Source: Micrococcales bacterium (GTDB taxonomy: Bacteria > Actinomycetota > Actinomycetes > Actinomycetales > Dermatophilaceae). From it: a stretch of 6,462 nt of DNA. The notes under the pieces were generated by a model. The model did not search any database. It was given only the letters and a program-made list of their open reading frames with translations, and was not told the origin of the DNA. Position numbers and translations under genes: made by a program. The stretch spans positions 4,397 to 10,858 of the forward strand of contig PMJN01000386.1 of the NCBI GenBank assembly GCA_003157445.1, in the 5' to 3' direction. Shown piece after piece: positions 1-6,364 of this stretch (within the stretch, counting starts at the first letter, position 1; each line of letters begins with the position of its first letter).

Positions 1-491
1 AGCACGATTCCGGCGCCATACAACGCAATCTGGGGCGAGAAGACCACCAGCATTGACGTCATGAGGTCGGTTGACCCAGCGCATTGCTGGTCGTTGACCA
101 GGAAAGTCGACAGCTGCCGGGCGCAGGCGGCCATCAGGATAGACATCGGCACCAGCACGACCAGCGTCCAGGTGAGCATGGCTGATGCCGTCCGGGCTGC
201 CTCTATCTGGTTCTGGCGAGCCAGCTGGCCGGCGATGATCGGAACGACGACTGCCGCCAGCACTCCACCGGCGGCAACCTCATAGACGACGTTCGGCAGC
301 TGGTTCGCCGCCTGGTAGACACTGCCGACACAGGTGGTCCCCACACTCTGGGAGAACACCAGCGAGCGGCCAAACCCGAAGACCCGCGCGGCAAGGGTGA
401 CCACCGCGATCAGGCCCGCGGCTGCGAAGACCCCGGGTGCGGCCCTTGCTGCGATGTTGGTGTCAGCCGAGGTCTCGTCGTGGCGAGTCAT
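1..491 (-). CDS. murJ: MurJ/MviN-family lipid II flippase homologue (partial, N-terminal 163 residues)
   Basis: The gene starts at ATG 491-489 and runs off the left edge, so the stop and about two thirds of a typical MurJ (over 500 residues) are missing. MurJ proteins are MOP-superfamily membrane proteins that flip lipid-linked peptidoglycan precursors outward. The visible part has a polar N-terminus (1-15), a first membrane segment (about 19-36), and the family motif AARVFGFGRSLVFSQ (34-48). It continues with NQLPNVVYEVAAGGVLAAVVVPI (63-85), then helices near 104-124 and 145-163. R36 and R42 match the conserved first-helix arginines (R18 and R24 of E. coli MurJ in my alignment by eye). The ATG is the only possible start: five codons upstream, in frame, is the TGA of the preceding gene, and no GTG or TTG lies between. 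The 12-base gap implies co-transcription. It may be a second MurJ-like protein of the genome, so essentiality should not be assumed. Confidence 0.87.
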   Translation of the reverse strand, partial: MTRHDETSADTNIAARAAPGVFAAAGLIAVVTLAARVFGFGRSLVFSQSVGTTCVGSVYQAANQLPNVVYEVAAGGVLAAVVVPIIAGQLARQNQIEAARTASAMLTWTLVVLVPMSILMAACARQLSTFLVNDQQCAGSTDLMTSMLVVFSPQIALYGAGIV

Positions 492-503
492 CGAGTTACA
501 GGG

Positions 504-1370
504 TCACTTTGCGAGCGCAGTCAGGGACGACCATCCTGGACGACCGAGAGCGTCGAGCTGGCGCAAGCCGGGTGTTGACTCAATTACTTCTGTGAAGCTG
601 ACCTTCTCTGAGGCGAGTGTCAGTGCCGTCACGACCGCCAGAGCCAGAAGTCGCGCGCGCGGACCCGTTCGCGCTACGAGCGCGGTTCCCAACAGGGCGC
701 CAGCGCTGTTTGCCCCTGTGTCACCGAGCATGCTCCGGCCTGTCAAGTCGTCAGGCAACGCGCCGATCGCCGCGCCGGCCACGGCACCGGCAGTCGCGGT
801 TGCGATCCCAAGGTCGGTTCCGCGCCCACTAGCGGCGATGGGCGCCGCGAGCAACAGAACAACCTTGAGCGCTCGCCCTGGACGCAGGTCGAGAAGGTTG
901 GCGATATTGGCCGAACCGGCGATGACGGCTCCCCCAACCACGGTAGCCATCACGCCGTGCCGTTTCCGCGACCGGTCGATCATCGCGGCGCTCAACAGGC
1001 CCGTGGCACCCAGGCCCGCAATCTTGATCACCCCGGTCGTCACCTCACCGTGTAAGGCCGCACTCAGATGACCGCTCAGACCCTTGTTGGAGCTGTCGCC
1101 TGCCAGATCATCGAGAGCACCGAAAGCCGCCCCTCCCAGGCCCGCCACAGCCGCCGGCGCACCGGCACCGCCGGCAAGGGCTCCTGCCACGGCAGCCACG
1201 GCGTAGGCGGGTCCTTCGAACAGGGTCACCGGCCGACCCGCGTGATTCTTCCGGGTCCATCTTTCAAGGCCCCCGGGTGGACGGCCCTTCAGGAGGCCAG
1301 CAGCCACCACCGAGCCGAGAGCACCGATGGTGAAGGGCCCTAAAGCCGTCCCCCGCGGCCTACCGGTCAC
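504..1370 (-). CDS. MraY/WecA-like polyprenyl-phosphate sugar-1-phosphate transferase homologue (integral membrane)
   Basis: A 288-residue, very hydrophobic protein with roughly seven to nine membrane segments (for example about 8-28, 55-85, 110-130, 142-160, 165-182, 188-205, 222-252). It retains the ordered landmarks of the glycosyltransferase-4/MraY-WecA superfamily, which moves a sugar-1-phosphate from a UDP-sugar to a polyprenyl phosphate. These are a polar loop NHAGRPVTLFEGPA (42-55) where MraY has its Gly-Thr-Pro loop; GALDDLAGD (84-92) with the Asp pair D87-D88; KGLSGH (96-101); NIANLLDLRPGRALK (155-169) in place of NLTDGLDG; and LGDTGANSAGALLG (215-228) in place of MGDxGSL. No His-His(-His) motif is present; the C-terminal part instead has EKVSFTEVIESTPGL (255-269). 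The GTG start overlaps the mctB stop (GTGA, 1370-1367), and no good ribosome binding site is visible. Substrate unknown. It is too divergent to call mraY or wecA. Confidence 0.72.
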   Translation of the reverse strand: MTGRPRGTALGPFTIGALGSVVAAGLLKGRPPGGLERWTRKNHAGRPVTLFEGPAYAVAAVAGALAGGAGAPAAVAGLGGAAFGALDDLAGDSSNKGLSGHLSAALHGEVTTGVIKIAGLGATGLLSAAMIDRSRKRHGVMATVVGGAVIAGSANIANLLDLRPGRALKVVLLLAAPIAASGRGTDLGIATATAGAVAGAAIGALPDDLTGRSMLGDTGANSAGALLGTALVARTGPRARLLALAVVTALTLASEKVSFTEVIESTPGLRQLDALGRPGWSSLTALAK

Positions 1371-2326
1371 TGTTTGACCGTGAGGTCCGGAAGGATTGCT
1401 TTAGCATCCCCAGCAAGGCCGTACTGCCCGGCGCCCCCGGCGTACTGCTGCGCGAGCGCCAGTATGAGCGTGCCCTGCCCCATGGGCAGGTCGGTGTCAT
1501 CAACGGTCGAGATGGCTTTGGGCGCGTCGACGTTCTTGCGAACCGCGGCGACCAGATCGGCGGACTTGGTCGCGTCGGTGGTGTTGGACTTGGCTGCGAC
1601 CACTACACCGGATCCTCCTGCATCCAGCGAGCGAACGAGTTGCACATACTCCGCCAACCGAGCGTCGCTGTCCTGCTGGTTGGAACCCTTGACCGAGCCA
1701 CTGAGGAAGACGACACTCGAGGACGGCACGATCTGGTCCGGCGTCGTGCTGATGAGATTGCCGGCCTTCAGACCATTCAACGCGGCAGTGGCCTCCGGGG
1801 TAAGACGTACGGTCGAGTTGGCTGTGCCGGCCAGGATTGCCTGGGCCAGCACGGTTGCCGCGAGCTGGTCCGGGCTGCCAGCGCCCACAGACGCGGTGGT
1901 CAACGCGGCGTAGGGACTGGCCACGGTCTTGCGAAAGGTCGACTTGGACGGGTCAGCCCATGCGTCGGTCAAAGTGACCGTCGAACCTACCTTGGCCCCA
2001 GCCTGGATCAGGGCGGTCGTGGCGTTCTTGACCAGGTCCGCATCCACTCCCGGGGCGACCACGAGTGCGACGGTCTTGCCGGTCAAACGGTCTTTCATGA
2101 CCGCCGGCGCGACTGCCGAGGAGAAGCTATCACGCGCGGCAGCATCCCGATTGACAGAGTCGAGGTTGTCGCGAAGCTGGGTCTTCTCAGCACGCAGCGC
2201 CGTTATCTGCTCGGTGAGGCGGGTACCGATGTCCCCCTGCAGCGGTCCGGCCCCCAGAACGATTCCCACCGCGAGCGCGAGGAAGATCGAGACGATGGAG
2301 ACCAGGTAGTAGCGAAAGTCGATCAA
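1367..2326 (-). CDS. mctB: MctB/SteB family membrane-anchored protein (annotated as copper transporter)
   Basis: Homologue of M. tuberculosis Rv1698 (MctB), reported as an outer-membrane channel needed for copper export, and, as I recall, of corynebacterial SteB, the partner of SteA. The N-terminus after the start is IDFRYYLVSIVSIFLALAVG, a single membrane segment (about residues 7-28). A charged heptad-like stretch (about 32-66) is likely coiled coil, followed by an alpha/beta domain ending DLTVKQ. I prefer the TTG at 2326-2324. It gives the family-typical MIDFRY start and 319 residues, overlaps the steA stop as TTGA, and has GGGG 8 bases upstream. The alternative is GTG at 2353, giving 328 residues with an extra MVRDRGVVQ; it also has a GGG, 7 bases upstream. 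With one N-terminal anchor and a coiled coil, a role as SteA partner looks more natural than a channel. Overlap with steA and with the next gene (GTGA) indicates tight co-expression. Confidence 0.88.
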   Translation of the reverse strand: MIDFRYYLVSIVSIFLALAVGIVLGAGPLQGDIGTRLTEQITALRAEKTQLRDNLDSVNRDAAARDSFSSAVAPAVMKDRLTGKTVALVVAPGVDADLVKNATTALIQAGAKVGSTVTLTDAWADPSKSTFRKTVASPYAALTTASVGAGSPDQLAATVLAQAILAGTANSTVRLTPEATAALNGLKAGNLISTTPDQIVPSSSVVFLSGSVKGSNQQDSDARLAEYVQLVRSLDAGGSGVVVAAKSNTTDATKSADLVAAVRKNVDAPKAISTVDDTDLPMGQGTLILALAQQYAGGAGQYGLAGDAKAILPDLTVKQ

Positions 2327-3522
2327 CTGAACAACCCCACGATCGCGGACCACAGGTCATCCCACCGGGCAGCCACCAGTTGGAGGATGGCGTTTCCGGC
2401 GGGCGTGGAGGCCATGGCAACAAAGAGTGCGAGCAGACCGACGGACAGCATAACGAACAGGGAAAGGTTCGAGATTCGCGAGCGGTAGAGCCGGCTCACG
2501 CCCTTGGCATCGACCAGTTTGCCGCCCAGGCGCAGGCGGGTCAGGAAGGTGCTGGCCATGCCCGCGCGACCCTTGTCCAAGAACTCGACCAACGTGGCAT
2601 GGGTGCCGACCGCCACGATCAGCGAAGCCCCCTTGTCATCGGCCAGCAACATCGCGACGTCTTCGCTGGTACCGGTGGCAGGGAAAACCACCGGATTCAG
2701 ACCCAGCCTGCGGACTCGCTCAAGCCCCGGTGCTCGGCCATCCCGATAGGCATGCACCACGATCTCTGCCCCGCAGTTGAGCGCCGCATCCGAGACCGAG
2801 TCCATGTCTCCGACGATGAGGTGGGGACGGTGCCCTTCCTCGAGCAGCGCATCTGCGCCACCGTCCACACCGATCAGGATGGGTCGGAACTCGCGGATGT
2901 AGTGCCGGAGCGTCTGAAGGTCGTCTTTGTAGTGGTAGCCGCGAACCACCACAAGAACGTGACGGCCATCAAGGACCGTGGTGATGTCAGGAACCCCCAC
3001 GCCGTCCAGCAGCAGCGCACGTTCGCGCCGCAGGTACTCCATGGTGTTGGCCGCAAACGCCTCCAGCTGGACGGCTAGCCCGGCCCTTGCCTCGATCATC
3101 GCGGCCGCGACGATTTCGCGATCGAAGAGGATCCCCTTGGCCACCACGGCATCCCCGACGTACAGGGTTTCGTCATCAAGGCGTGCGTGCTGCCCGTCCT
3201 GCAGGGCGATCATGACGTCGTTGCCCACGTTGTCGAGCAACGGTATGCGGGCATCAAGGAGGATCTCCGGCCCCATGTTCGGGTAGCGACCGCTAATCGA
3301 CTGGGCGGCGTTGATCACAGCCACCGGTTTGCAGACAAGCAAAGCCTCGGCACTGACCTTGTCGAGGTCCTGGTGGTCAATGACAGCAATGTCACCGGGC
3401 TTGAGCCGTTTCGTCAGGTCTTTGGTGCGTGCGTCCATGCGAACGGTCCCCCAGATGCCAGGCAGATCAGGCTCGTGGGGGGTTCGTTGGTGCAGGCGCA
3501 GGGACCGCAGAGAAAGGGACAT
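2323..3522 (-). CDS. steA: SteA, putative cytokinetic ring protein with thiamine-pyrophosphokinase-like domain
   Basis: SteA homologue (Rv1697 family). In Corynebacterium glutamicum, SteA acts with the membrane protein SteB in cell separation, in the pathway controlling peptidoglycan-cleaving RipC/FtsEX enzymes (recalled knowledge). The 399-residue protein contains the conserved N-terminal block GTVRMDARTKDLTKRL (25-40) and KPGDIAVIDH (41-50). NAAQSISGRYPNMGPEIL spans 71-88, and the helix LEAFAANTMEYLRRER spans 153-168. A thiamine-pyrophosphokinase-like fold follows, with GVDGGADALL (218-227) and IVGDMDSVSD (236-245). Near the C-terminus a single hydrophobic segment (about 353-370) probably spans the membrane, leaving a short tail that ends GLFS. 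Most of the protein would be cytoplasmic. The start is an ATG with TAGG 5 bases upstream. The stop (TGA, 2325-2323) overlaps the preferred mctB/steB start. No thiamine genes are nearby, which argues against a role as a true thiamine pyrophosphokinase. Confidence 0.93.
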   Translation of the reverse strand: MSLSLRSLRLHQRTPHEPDLPGIWGTVRMDARTKDLTKRLKPGDIAVIDHQDLDKVSAEALLVCKPVAVINAAQSISGRYPNMGPEILLDARIPLLDNVGNDVMIALQDGQHARLDDETLYVGDAVVAKGILFDREIVAAAMIEARAGLAVQLEAFAANTMEYLRRERALLLDGVGVPDITTVLDGRHVLVVVRGYHYKDDLQTLRHYIREFRPILIGVDGGADALLEEGHRPHLIVGDMDSVSDAALNCGAEIVVHAYRDGRAPGLERVRRLGLNPVVFPATGTSEDVAMLLADDKGASLIVAVGTHATLVEFLDKGRAGMASTFLTRLRLGGKLVDAKGVSRLYRSRISNLSLFVMLSVGLLALFVAMASTPAGNAILQLVAARWDDLWSAIVGLFS

Positions 3523-3642
3523 CGTCGCCTATTGTCCCATGGGCCGAGCCCGCTTCGCCGCCCACACGCAGGAGCAGACCAACTCGTGACCTGATCATGT
3601 GCGGACACTGACCGGTCAACATGTCATGGAGGGCCGCCGACC
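3523..3642 (-). promoter_or_regulatory. recN-steA intergenic region, possible weak promoter or operator
   Basis: This 120-base gap is the only sizeable intergenic space in the window and the only natural place for a promoter driving the downstream envelope genes. On the minus strand it holds TTGACC (3619-3614), which resembles a -35 element, and CATGAT (3599-3594), which resembles a -10 element. The 14-base spacing between them is too short for a good sigma-70-type promoter. A second -10-like hexamer, GACAAT (3536-3531), lies just before steA and would give an almost leaderless transcript, but no convincing -35 accompanies it. TTGACC is part of a perfect palindrome, TGACCGGTCA. A TAGG at 3531-3528, 5 bases before the ATG, is the likely steA ribosome binding site. 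No clear hairpin with a T-run, hence no obvious intrinsic terminator for recN, is visible. Confidence 0.3.
3609..3618. repeat. Perfect 10-base palindrome TGACCGGTCA
   Basis: TGACCGGTCA reads identically on both strands. It lies in the recN-steA gap, about 25 bases after the recN stop and about 87 bases before the steA start. It has no loop and is too short to be a terminator. As a two-fold symmetric site it could bind a dimeric regulator, and it overlaps the -35-like TTGACC. The symmetry is seen directly; any function is a guess. Confidence 0.35.
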
Positions 3643-5406
3643 TCACCTTCGCGACGCTGCGCCAGTCTGGGCTACGAGCTCTCTGGCGTGCTCAATCGCC
3701 ACGTCGGAATCCTCCACGCCGGCCATCATCCGGGCAAGCTCACGCAGTCTTTCCTGCCCGCTGACAGCAACCACCCCGCTGGCGGTGATGTGCCCATCAT
3801 CGGTCTTGCGCACGACAAGGTGCCGGTCTGCGTAGGCCGCAACCTGGGCCAGGTGGGTTACCACGATGACCTGCGCCGAGGTGGCAAGCGCCGCAAGACG
3901 GGCACCCACATCCAGAGCTGCCTTGCCACCCACTCCTGCATCCACCTCGTCAAAGACAAAAGTGGGCACGTCGCCACTTCCGGTCACGACTTCAAGGGCC
4001 AGCATGACCCTTGACAGCTCACCACCTGAGGCTGCCTTGGCTACACTGCGAGCGGGCGCCCCCGGGTTTGCTGCCAGCAGGATCTCGACGTCATCAACCC
4101 CGGAACGGCTGAACCGCACAGGCTCGACTACCTCTGGCAGGGACAACCCTTCAGGGTCTGTGCGCTGGCCGACGGCGACCTGCACAACGGCCTTGCCCAT
4201 GGCCAGATGGGAGAGCTCTGAGGTGACCCGGGCTCCAAAGTCCGTTGCGCCCAGGCATCTGGCCGCGCTCAGCTCACCGGCGCAGTCTGTCAGGTCGTGG
4301 CGCAGCGCTTCAAGCCTGACCTCGAGCATGTCGGCACGGTCATCAGCCCCCTCCAGCTCGGCCAGCCGGGCCGCGGATTCCTTGGCCCACAATAAGATGT
4401 CATCGGCTGTGTCGCCGTACTTGCGCTGCAGCCGTGCCAGGTCTGCTCGTCTGTTCTGGACCCAGGCAAGCCTGGCAGGGTCAACGTCAACGCTGGTGAG
4501 GTATGAGGCGAGGTCGGTGCCCAGGTCTGCAGCTAGGTAACCCAGTTCCGCAAGACGACGATCAAGGTCGGCCAGGCACTGGTCGTGACCTGTCATCGGC
4601 GCCAGTGCTGCTCGTGCCGAACCCAGCTGCCCAGCCACGTCACTATTTGATCCGTCAGGGTCACCAGCGCCGGTGTACAGGCTCTCCGGGTCGCCGGTCA
4701 GTAGTGCGTGAGCCTGACCGGCGCTGGCCCGCAGGCCATCGGAGTGCCCCAGTCGTTCGTCCTCGGCACGCAGCTCGAGATCCTCGCCCGGCAACGGGTC
4801 GATAGCCTCGATCTCTTCAAGGCCGGTCCGTAGCACGTCCACCTCTCGGGCCCGGTCGCGAGCCAGTTCGCGCAGGTGGCGCAGCTCTGCGCCAACCTCG
4901 TGGAAATCGTCATACAACGCTGTGTATCGACCAAGCGGCTCAGACACTGAGACTCCCGCGAAACGGTCCAACACGAAACGATGCTGCTCTGGCTGGCGCA
5001 GCCGCCACTGATCAGACTGACCATGGACAGCCACCAGCAGCTCACCAAGCTCCCCCAACAAGCTCACCGGCACGGTTCGTCCGCCGACATGAGCCTTCGA
5101 GCGCCCCCCTGCCGACACTGTTCTGACCAGGATCAGGCCATCCTGCGCATCGCCGCCGGCCTCGATGACCCGCAGGGACGCCGGGTGCCCTGGTCCGACC
5201 TCGACCACGCCTTCGACCACAGCGGTCTTGGCGCCTGTCCGCACCAGGGCAGCATCGGCCCGAGCTCCGAGCAGCAGTCCGAGGCCGGAGACGACCATGG
5301 TCTTGCCAGCGCCGGTCTCGCCGGTAATCACGTTCAGGCCGGCCGACAACTCCAACACTGCATCATCGATGACACCGAGGTTCTGGATCCGGATCTCTCG
5401 AAGCAT
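3643..5406 (-). CDS. recN: DNA repair protein RecN
   Basis: SMC-like ATPase that acts early in recombinational repair of double-strand breaks, gathering or bridging DNA on the nucleoid. The 587-residue protein is complete. The N-terminal half of the ATPase head starts MLREIRIQNLGVID and carries Walker A GETGAGKT at 29-36. The middle (about 150-400) is rich in charged and leucine-spaced helices, as expected for the antiparallel coiled-coil arm. The C-terminal head half has the ABC signature SGGELS at 460-465, Walker B TFVFDEVD at 482-489 (D486, catalytic E487), the DAGVGG D-loop region, and the H-loop VTHLAQ (H518). All catalytic motifs are intact. The start is the ATG matching the family N-terminus, with a weak AGG at 5417-5415, 8 bases upstream. 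It lies 34 bases after nadK and probably shares its transcript. I see no LexA-type (SOS) box in that 34-base gap. Confidence 0.97.
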   Translation of the reverse strand: MLREIRIQNLGVIDDAVLELSAGLNVITGETGAGKTMVVSGLGLLLGARADAALVRTGAKTAVVEGVVEVGPGHPASLRVIEAGGDAQDGLILVRTVSAGGRSKAHVGGRTVPVSLLGELGELLVAVHGQSDQWRLRQPEQHRFVLDRFAGVSVSEPLGRYTALYDDFHEVGAELRHLRELARDRAREVDVLRTGLEEIEAIDPLPGEDLELRAEDERLGHSDGLRASAGQAHALLTGDPESLYTGAGDPDGSNSDVAGQLGSARAALAPMTGHDQCLADLDRRLAELGYLAADLGTDLASYLTSVDVDPARLAWVQNRRADLARLQRKYGDTADDILLWAKESAARLAELEGADDRADMLEVRLEALRHDLTDCAGELSAARCLGATDFGARVTSELSHLAMGKAVVQVAVGQRTDPEGLSLPEVVEPVRFSRSGVDDVEILLAANPGAPARSVAKAASGGELSRVMLALEVVTGSGDVPTFVFDEVDAGVGGKAALDVGARLAALATSAQVIVVTHLAQVAAYADRHLVVRKTDDGHITASGVVAVSGQERLRELARMMAGVEDSDVAIEHARELVAQTGAASRR

Positions 5407-5440
5407 GTCGACAGCCTACGGACCGCCGGTGTCAAGCTTG

Positions 5441-6364
5441 CTAAGACTTGCCGGAAGCAGCCCGGATGCGTCGGGGCGCCCCGCGCCACCCGGTAACGGA
5501 CAGGTCGAACTTCGCCACCAGCCGATCGGCGAAAGGCCATGAGCTCAGACGCGCGAGGCGCACGGGTGTGTCGCCTCGACAGACCTCGATACGTGCACCA
5601 GGGGGTAGCTCAACCGTGCGCGAACCGTCACACCACATCACCGCTGAGCCGTCGTTGTCGGCGAAGAGCTCGATCGCCAGCGCGGATTTGGGACCGATCA
5701 CCAGCGGTCGCGCGAAGAGGGCATGGGCCGAGATGGGTACGACCAGCAGCGCCTCGACGTCAGGCCACATCACCGGGCCCCCAGCCGAGAAGGCGTACGC
5801 GGTGGACCCAGTTGGCGTGGCCATGACCACACCGTCACAGCCAAAGGTGGACAACGGCCGTCCATCAATCTCGACGGTGACCTCGAGCATCCGTTCTCGG
5901 GCGGCCTTCTCGACGGTGACCTCGTTTAGCGCCCAACTTCGGGCGATCACCTCCCCGTCGTAACTGGCCGTGACCTCCAGCGTCATCCGCTCCTCGACGA
6001 CGTAGTCCCGCGCGACGATGCGCTCGACGGTCTCGACGAGCTTCTCTCGCTCGGCCTCGGCAAGGAATCCCACATGTCCAAGGTTGATGCCGAGCAGCGG
6101 AGCCTCGGTGCCCCTCGACAAGGCGGCCCCGCGCAGGATCGCGCCGTCGCCGCCGAGCACACAGACCAGCTCACAACCCCGAGCCGGATCCGTGGGGTCG
6201 ACCGTGACGATGTTCGGACTGCCCCCCAGAATCGTCGCCTCTGCCGCATCGGGCAGAAGGGCAACCTGCAGGCCTGCTGCGTGAAGCTGGTCTGCGACAT
6301 CCCCGGCAAACTGCTGGGCTTCAATCCGGCGGGGGTGGGCAACGAGCAGGATACGGCGGGTCAT
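5441..6364 (-). CDS. nadK: NAD kinase (ATP/polyphosphate-dependent)
   Basis: Cytoplasmic enzyme that phosphorylates NAD+ at the 2' position of the adenosine ribose to give NADP+, the only de novo source of NADP. The 307-residue protein has the full family layout. Near the N-terminus is a Rossmann-like strand (RILLVAHP, residues 4-11). The diphosphate-binding GGDG motif is at 71-74, followed by GINLGHVGFL at 92-101. The NE pair of the NAD-binding site is at 147-148. The signature CDGVVMATPTGSTAY spans 176-190, and PISAH is at 210-214 in the C-terminal beta domain. The residue after GGDG is Ala75 where many homologues have Thr; this position varies in the family. Length is normal for actinobacterial NadK (about 300). 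The ATG is supported by GGAGG 7 bases upstream. It overlaps the tlyA stop by 4 bases and is followed by recN 34 bases later, as in M. tuberculosis (ppnK). Stop is TAG. Confidence 0.97.
   Translation of the reverse strand: MTRRILLVAHPRRIEAQQFAGDVADQLHAAGLQVALLPDAAEATILGGSPNIVTVDPTDPARGCELVCVLGGDGAILRGAALSRGTEAPLLGINLGHVGFLAEAEREKLVETVERIVARDYVVEERMTLEVTASYDGEVIARSWALNEVTVEKAARERMLEVTVEIDGRPLSTFGCDGVVMATPTGSTAYAFSAGGPVMWPDVEALLVVPISAHALFARPLVIGPKSALAIELFADNDGSAVMWCDGSRTVELPPGARIEVCRGDTPVRLARLSSWPFADRLVAKFDLSVTGWRGAPRRIRAASGKS

Noticed and set aside
334..1071. Long open frame of 245 codons on the plus strand opposite the MraY/WecA-like gene.
   Set aside because: It is antisense to two genes with clear family motifs and recurring TM patterns, is rich in Ala/Arg/Pro as high-GC shadow frames are, and shows no recognisable motif.
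504..1370. Calling the MraY/WecA-like protein the cell's own MraY.
   Set aside because: It lacks the His motif and the NLTDGLDG sequence, is short, and lies outside the mur/dcw cluster where mraY normally sits. Only family-level homology is supportable.
1640..2488. Open frame of 282 codons on the plus strand, antisense to mctB and the end of steA.
   Set aside because: It spans the overlap of two real genes on the other strand. Its composition (Arg/Gly/Asp-rich, no hydrophobic core) is typical of a shadow frame in GC-rich DNA.
3866..4540. Open frame of 224 codons on the plus strand within recN.
   Set aside because: It is antisense to the conserved RecN coding sequence, Ser/Ala/Arg-rich with no motif; a codon-bias shadow.
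5407..5440. Partial inverted repeat (GACA...TGTC) between nadK and recN considered as a terminator.
   Set aside because: Only four pairs match cleanly before mismatches and no T-run follows; it does not support an intrinsic terminator.
5869..5924. A 17-base direct repeat inside nadK (copies at 5869-5885 and 5908-5924, 39 bases apart, in frame), encoding EVTVE twice (residues 148-152 and 161-165).
   Set aside because: The two copies encode neighbouring beta strands of the NAD-binding domain with the same preferred codons. It is fully explained by coding and too short to suggest a duplication or mobile element.
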